From Siderastrea siderea (Eukaryota > Cnidaria > Anthozoa > Scleractinia > Rhizangiidae): 64,000 nucleotides of DNA. This document shows positions 57,978 to 64,000 of the stretch, one piece after another. The first letter of the stretch is position 1. Every line of letters begins with the position of its first letter. Made by a program: the position numbers and the translations under genes. The notes beneath the pieces are model-generated. The model worked only from the letters and a program-made list of their open reading frames with translations, had not been told where the DNA came from and made no database searches. Where the stretch lies: assembly GCA_964030785.1 (NCBI GenBank), contig OZ034968.1:39019186-39083185 (forward strand), written 5' to 3'.

Positions 57978-59493
57978 GTTCCACGGCCCCCCGGATGCTC
58001 GGATCTCGTGGCACCCCTTCTCAATTTGTTTTATATGGTCTCAAGAATATGTGTGCCAAATTTGATGCTTTTACGCGATTTGTCACGATATTTCCCCTAA
58101 CGGACCGGACTATAAGCCCGTTTCTGCATACGGAGAAGTCTCTCGAGTGCATGATGTCCATACTGTACTTGAGTACACGTACATCATAATGTCAAATAAC
58201 ATGACATTATGTTGTAACTGCATGATTTTTTACGGTTCTTTTTCATTTTGGGGTGTCATTAGTATCTGCTGATTTTCAGTGTTTTTTCAGCGTTTTCTTA
58301 AATTCTAAGCGCCTAGCTAAGAGCCACCCGCTTCCTTCCTAAATGGCGACCATTGTTTTTTGTCATTATAATATCATTTGCAATCAGAAAGTAATTAACT
58401 TAAGGTAACTCTTTGCCGTGTGAAGTTTTAGTATTATATAACACGACATCTTTTGGCCTTCAAAACTAAACATCCAGATGGTAAAGGATGACATGCTTTG
58501 TGATGCTTTTTGTAATGAACGCTCAATGTTTTATTGTAGTCTTATCACATAATTACGTATTTCCGTTCTAATCAAAGGAACAATTAAGCCTTATAGTCTC
58601 TGTCAAAACGAACACCTAGTTATTTAGATTGTCATTAGTTCCCGGCGCGCTTTCGTCCTGAGCGTAAGTCAAGCCTACACAAGTTTAAGTAGTTCTCCTT
58701 TAGAGGCACGCGAAGGACTGATAGGTAAGTGTTTTCTCTTTCCTTTATAATTGTTAGTTTTTCAATTCGTTAGTTTTCTTATTGATGTCGCCTCAATAGT
58801 GATTGCGGCTATTCCGTATATAGAATTATTGTTTCAATAGCTTTGTAGGTGTAGGTTAAGGATTTATTTCTATTATTAGCTCTAGTCAGTTTTTAGGCTG
58901 CCGAAATTAGCTTAGTATCACAAGAAGCTTGTCTGCAAGTTTCATTATTTTTGTATAAGTCGCAGTACACAATCGTCATGTGGAGCTAAGTGCTCACAAC
59001 CACAGTTGTTTCTTTAAAAGTAGCTTATACTTTATATTTTAATCAAATTTCAGTTAACGGCTTTAGCAAGTTTACTGCAATTTGGTGAGGAGTTATTCTA
59101 CACCGACGTGCTTTAACGCGTCAGGCCCGTAAAATAGTCCTAGAGTTATCGTCTTACCGGCTTACGACACCTCTCGATAATTCTTGAGAGTCGCTTGTCG
59201 CCACACTTTCTCACGTGAAATTATTGAGTTCATGTTAAACCAAGCCAATCAGTGAACACTAAGGCGGCCATTTCATAGAATATAATATTAAAATTATAAT
59301 ATGATTGACTATTCCGACAATACGCGTGTGCGATTGGCCGAAAAACCATTGACTATTGTACCGGTAAAATAATCGAGAATAGGCGATAATTGTGTATTAA
59401 TTTCTCTTATTTCTCTTATTCATTTTTATGACAAATTTCTAGGGCCAATTTTTAACCAAAAGTCTTACGAATAAAACAAGCCAGTTTGATTAA

Positions 59494-60126
59494 GGTGATA
59501 CCATTCAATTGCATTGCGCATCCTTTCTGCGCATCATTTTTTGCGCGATTATAGCGCCCACCAGCGCGCGCACTTTCGGAACTTGGTAGGTTTTCTATGA
59601 AACCTGAGTTGTTGAGAGAAATAAATGGTCGTTTTCTCCTAATCGAGCACGATGACCCCCATTTTTTATTGTATAAACTCAATCAGGACATTGTTCCCAA
59701 AGCAAAATAAAGAAGTTAGCAAAAATCTATAATCAGATTTTGCACAGTTTAAAAAAATCCTACCAAAAACGCCATTTAGGGTAGAGGACCGCACATCAAT
59801 CTACCTTCGTCACCGTCTACTTTTTGAGTGTCCAGTAAATTTGAAGATTTTCGGCCATGTTTTGTACAACACAGATGACTATACATATGTACAAAGTCAA
59901 CCTATACATGAAATATCAATCTGCAATTAAAATGTTGAGCATATTGGTTTTGCGCGTTTATTTCCTGAAAATGCCTTTAAACACTGTATTTGTCAGCAGT
60001 ATACGACTAAAACGAGCACGGTGACCCCCCATTTTTGTTGCAATTTTAGACCCTACATGACTTGTTGAATATTTATGCTAAGCTTCATTACAAATCTATG
60101 GCAGATTCTTTTTCCGGGGAATCACC
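59494..60126. mobile_element. TTAA-target MITE (copy B), without nested insertion
   Basis: 633 bp between TTAA at 59490-59493 and 60127-60130; ends GGTGATACCATTC / GGGGAATCACC. It is the uninterrupted form of 42832-44171. Confidence 0.88.
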
Positions 60127-60235
60127 TTAACTGGATTCGTGGCATTTTTATTTACTGATTTATTTATTTATTCATTTATCAGTATTTATTTACAGTAAAT
60201 TGAAGGTAAGCTAATGTAAGATAACCTGTCTGTAG

Positions 60236-63022
60236 GATCCTTTAAGGGATCTCCCAGCTTTTTTGGCGAGGAGTTCTGTCAAAGCTGCCACTGAAAATGA
60301 TGTCACACCAGCTGCTAAAGAAACCTTGGATTTTGATGACGACACTTTGAGAGGTCAGTTGAGACGCTTTGCTCATTTTCTTGAACGTCAATTGAGTAAT
60401 GTCCACATATAGTGCGACTACTATCATGTTATCATTATTACTGAAGTTTTCACGTCAAACAAGATCACTGTCGGATTTCATATCGCTGGGGACTGTTGAA
60501 ACAGGACACACTCAAAATCACAACAAGAAAAGAACAACAAAGTTGTCGTGATTTCTCCTGTCAAATGTGACTACACAACCAAAGATTTGGCGCGAAACTT
60601 TGAAATAAACGGTAACCAGATTTTAAGGACATTTGTCTCCATTTGGGATTAATTTAACTGGGAAAATATTTCATCCGTTCCGTTATAAAACTTGATTAGG
60701 AAATGCCTAGAAAAATATGTCCGGCATAAAATACTGCCTAATAATGGGCAAAGCTTTTTTGTTGAACGTTTCAGCTATTCTCCTTGAGTTGAGTTTACAA
60801 ACGACAGGAAGCCGTTATCCTCTCATGACAAGGGGTGTTTGTTAACAGTAAGACACCTCCAGATCTTAAAAGTTTTTTGTCAGTTTTTTCCCGATGATCA
60901 CTCAAATATAGAATAAACGCCAAAAATTAGCAATTATTAATTACAGAAAATCTTAGCACGCGTGTTTATATCTCCGAGAAAATGCCCGAAGTGCAAACCA
61001 CAGCTGTGCAGCCATGAGTTGTGGATGCACTTGGGAGATTGCTAAGCACTCAAGACATTACAGTCGCTCTCTGCGGCTATCGCCTCGAACGATATCTTAA
61101 CCGCCTTAGTGCCAACCCACTTAACTCGAACCTCCCGCATGCATCCATATTTCAATGTTGAAGGGTGAGCGTTTACCAATTGCCAATTCAAACCATTTCG
61201 GAGTATCTTTTCATATTTACAGTTATAGCATTTAGTTAAAAGGGTGGTGATTTGATTAGAGCGTGTCAAGGAAACTTTGTGTATAACCTATCTTGACTCT
61301 TTATTTCGGACAGTTTTGGTGACTCCCTTTTACGGAAGTTGTAGAAACCCATTGATATACGAGGGATCTTTCCATTTTCTTCATTTCAGCAATAGCGGAG
61401 GTTTATAAGAATGAGGGCAACGATAAATACAGAGAGAAGGAATTTAGCAATGCCATTCACTTCTACACGGAAGGAATAAAAGTGGACTGCAAGGATGAAG
61501 AACTGAAGGCCAAACTGTACAGCAACAGAGCCACGGCACAATATTATTTGGGTGAGAATTTAATCACTCTTTGTTATTCCAAAATTCATAAGTACTCTAC
61601 TTGTGTTGAACTTCTTATTTATCTCTCTGCATTAATGGTCTCACAGGGAATTACATCGATTCACTGAGTGATGCAAAAGTTGCCGTTGGGTTACAACCAA
61701 CTTATGTCAAAGCGATTGTAAGAGGTAAGAAAGACAACGATGAATTTATTTCGGCCCCGCATTACGTTACTTTGTCCGAACACCGATAGATTATTTCCGT
61801 GAATGGAATACGAGTCCTTTCAACAGAAACAAATTCTAGTTTATACCCGGCTATAATGGTGACATAATCCGTGCGATGCCAAGTGACAATTTATTTCAAA
61901 TTATCATGCAGCACTCAAAAAAAAATTGACGAGAAAACTACGACAGTGGAAACGTCAATACTACAGCGAAATCTGGAGGCGTCATAATTCTGCTCAGTTA
62001 ACCATTGGTGACATTGGGCCCAGTGTCAAAGACGAATCTACTCCCAGAGAATTCCGACTTTCTAACTGATTGTGATAAAATTATATATTCAAAAATTAAG
62101 GAAATGACAACACTTGAAAACTTTTTGGAAAGTATATTCATTTAATGTTTCAGAAAAAGAAAATAATGACATTGTAATGAAATAATATAATTAGTCCTTT
62201 GGCTTCAGTTTATTGTGTCAGTTGATGTTTATCCTTTACTGTGCTGAATAAGAGTGGGATTAGTGACATTCTTAGACATGTAATTTAGGATAGCAAACGT
62301 TTGTTTTTCTTTCAAATTCCTTTTGTAGAGAGTCATATGACTGTCTGTATCTTTCAAAACGTTTGTGCGGAAAAAGGTTGTTTGAAGCGTGTAATAAGCA
62401 AGCAAGACACGAATAAGATCGATTGAGAAGCTCAATTGTGCCACAAATGATTAACTGTTGTTAGTCTAAAACATACCTGCAAAGAATCTTTTGAATATTT
62501 CATCGAAAAGCGAAAATGAATCAGAAGGTGCCTAGATAGTTATGTTATCTCAAGGCCTCTGCCAAAGTCTATAAACTGTAAGTTAAATGTCTGGCAAGTC
62601 ATACACGAATCACACTTAGATTCAGATTTCTGACAATGCCCTTGTTATATCGCCGCCAAAAGCCAGCATATGCCTTTACCCATATTTAACTTACTATGTA
62701 TTCTCTATTAGGAGCAAGTGCCTGTGTGCAGTTGAACCGGTTTGAGGAAGCCATCACGTGGTGTGATAAGGGATTAGCTGTATCCTTTACTGCAGTGGAA
62801 TAATGTTCAGCATTTTCTATGGTATTTGCGTGAGCTTCCGGCTGTTAATTCTTGAGGGTTTTTTTTTATTTTTTCCTAAGTATTTATTTATGTCTTGACT
62901 AATGTAAGGTTGACAAGAACAACCAGAAGTTGTTGGAATTGAGAAGCAGGTCTGTCAAAGCGCAAAACAAGCCACACAGAGCAGACGGAGAAAAAAGGAA
63001 GGATCAGTCAGAAACGCAATCG
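60236..63022 (+). CDS. TTC4: TTC4/Cns1-like TPR co-chaperone, exons in copy B (continues beyond)
   Basis: Five exons with the same lengths and splice sites as copy A: 60236-60353, 61390-61551, 61647-61724, 62712-62779 and 62909-63022. All are open (180 codons). Against copy A there are about a dozen amino-acid changes. Several of these make B more family-like (V-K-A-I-V-R-G rather than V-K-T-I-V-R-G). In exon 1 the ATG of copy A is TTG, so copy B needs an upstream coding exon, which was not found. The next exon is not seen before 64000; the C-terminal 'wheel' domain of TTC4 should lie beyond. Introns are 1036, 95, 987 and 129 bp; intron 3 has the empty TTAA site that is filled in copy A. I take B as the copy joined to the native 3' end. 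Confidence 0.75.
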
Positions 63023-63194
63023 GTAAGGTTAATAATCAGTACTTACCATTATTTAACTCCTGGAATCAAACACAGAGTAATTTGTTGTGGTTCTTACTAA
63101 GTTTGTTGATTATTCAAATAAAAGTTACAAGGTGGCTCTAACTCTTGATTTTAAAAGGCTATCGACGAAATTTTTTCAAGTGTAACCGTTGAAA

Positions 63195-64000
63195 TGGAGG
63201 CTTTTCAGGAGTATTGGTGTGATACTGTTTATCGTGCGGGACGAGATGGTTGTAACTTTTGTATTGAAATTTTTTGCAGAAGCCGAAAACGCGACCATTC
63301 AGTGGATTTTATACTTTGTCACTTCATCCTTTTTTAACAGAAGACCTAAGGAGACAAACATTTCGTTTTCTGGGGTTTCTAGACATGGTCCTTTTAGGCT
63401 TGTAGCTAAATCAGTTAATGCGTCATTTATTAGGGACTGTTAAGTCAATAGTTGTCCCTTGCTGAAGGTTGGTCTTCATCAGCAGAGACAGTTATACTGT
63501 AAACGATTCCTAGAATTAACCAATTAGTTTTGTCGCTAGAAAAGTAGCAACTAAAGGGGGTGATTACAGTTAATACAGCATACCGAAAGTAAAACGTTTG
63601 TAGCGATTAACTGGGAGAATTAAGTCGCTTTTATCCACACTCAAGAAATTATCATACTTCCTCGAACTAGAGCTGTTACTGGATAAATCGCTCTCTTCGT
63701 GCTAAATTGGGCCTACTTTAATTGAGAGACTGATTAATATATAAACCGCTAAAATTTGAAATTAATTCCCACAGCATCAGTCACCTGTAACGCCTGTCAC
63801 ATGCGTGTGGTTACATCATCACAATTTATAAAACAGGAGGAAGGGATAATTTACTTGGAAGTGCACGGAAAATTTTCGGAAACGTTTACAAGAACCCTTC
63901 GGACAAATCAACTCTGCGTTAGCTCACATTGACGTAGTCCAAGTTAAAATAAGTGAAATTATTCAAAACGCAGAGTAGGGTTATTGGATTTTCAGCATTA
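63195..64000. other. Sequence right of the duplication
   Basis: Unique to this side. An 84-codon frame at 63189-63443 (+) begins within the copy B end and has no domain. No TTC4 exon is recognisable here. Confidence 0.4.

Larger units (their letters stand above)
53397..58110. mobile_element. 4.7 kb long-TIR element, nested, private in full form to copy B
   Basis: TIRs of about 135 bp (53397-53533 and 57978-58110) begin GTCCRGTCCGTTAG and end CCGGGGGGCC, about 88% alike. Both flanks show TA. The interior is a patchwork: two tRNA-derived SINEs, a LINE tail, a TTAA foldback and a 43-bp tandem repeat. No transposase is visible, so it is non-autonomous or decayed. Copy A retains just one TIR at this place. 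Confidence 0.8.
47938..63194. repeat. Large direct tandem duplication, copy B
   Basis: 15,257 bp, starting and ending with the same sequence as copy A ('gagtgagttg' to 'aaccgttgaaa'). Private features: hAT remnant region 48296-49841, MULE-like element 51534-52958 and a 4.7 kb long-TIR element 53397-58110. The (AAAT)n tract near 48147-48187 and the G run at 50702-50733 are longer than in A. Confidence 0.9.

Overview
This 64 kb window is eukaryotic and almost certainly animal. Genes are split by GT-AG introns, there are no operons or ribosome-binding sites, the DNA is AT-rich, and mobile DNA dominates. The mix (a CHAT-protease exon of the type found in TPR-CHAT proteins, PIF/Harbinger, hAT, mariner-like, MULE-like and TTAA-target DNA elements, CR1/L2-like LINE remains, a tRNA-derived SINE and a RecQ fragment on a TIR element) suggests an anthozoan cnidarian, probably a coral or sea anemone. 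The species call is inference.

Layout. 1-2.1 kb: a satellite of about 0.2 kb units, split by a 1.1 kb TIR element (9-bp target duplication) that carries a decayed RecQ helicase fragment. 4.3-7.6 kb: a CR1/L2-like LINE, interrupted in its reverse transcriptase by a segment bounded by two direct copies of a TA-target MITE. 10.1-10.8 kb: a CHAT-domain exon with its His/Cys pair intact. 11.8-12.6 kb: a GC-rich MITE with TAA target duplication. 15.0-19.5 kb: a near-complete PIF/Harbinger transposon with a DDE transposase gene (one in-frame TGA) and, on the opposite strand, an intact four-exon Myb/SANT-like gene; a 231-bp MITE is nested between them. 20-27.6 kb: MITEs, tandem doublets, and a long-TIR element with an IS630/Tc1-like transposase remnant. 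27.9-31.6 kb: a 1.35-1.4 kb unit repeated three times, the last copy cut off. 31.6-36.8 kb: diverged dispersed repeats.

36,831-63,194 is a large direct tandem duplication: copy A 36,831-47,937 (11.1 kb) and copy B 47,938-63,194 (15.3 kb). Each copy carries the same five coding exons of a TTC4/Cns1-like TPR co-chaperone gene, all open and with matching splice sites. The copies differ by at least six insertion, deletion or inversion events (foldback TTAA elements, a MULE-like element, a 4.7 kb long-TIR element present in B but reduced to one TIR in A, and a hAT remnant rearranged between copies). The pair therefore records empty and filled sites for several element families. It may be a true tandem duplication or two haplotypes assembled in series. 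The 5' and 3' ends of the TTC4 gene are not recognised here; the 3' end probably lies beyond 64 kb.

The only host-type coding sequences I can support are the TTC4-like exons and the CHAT exon. All other recognisable coding sequence is transposon-derived.
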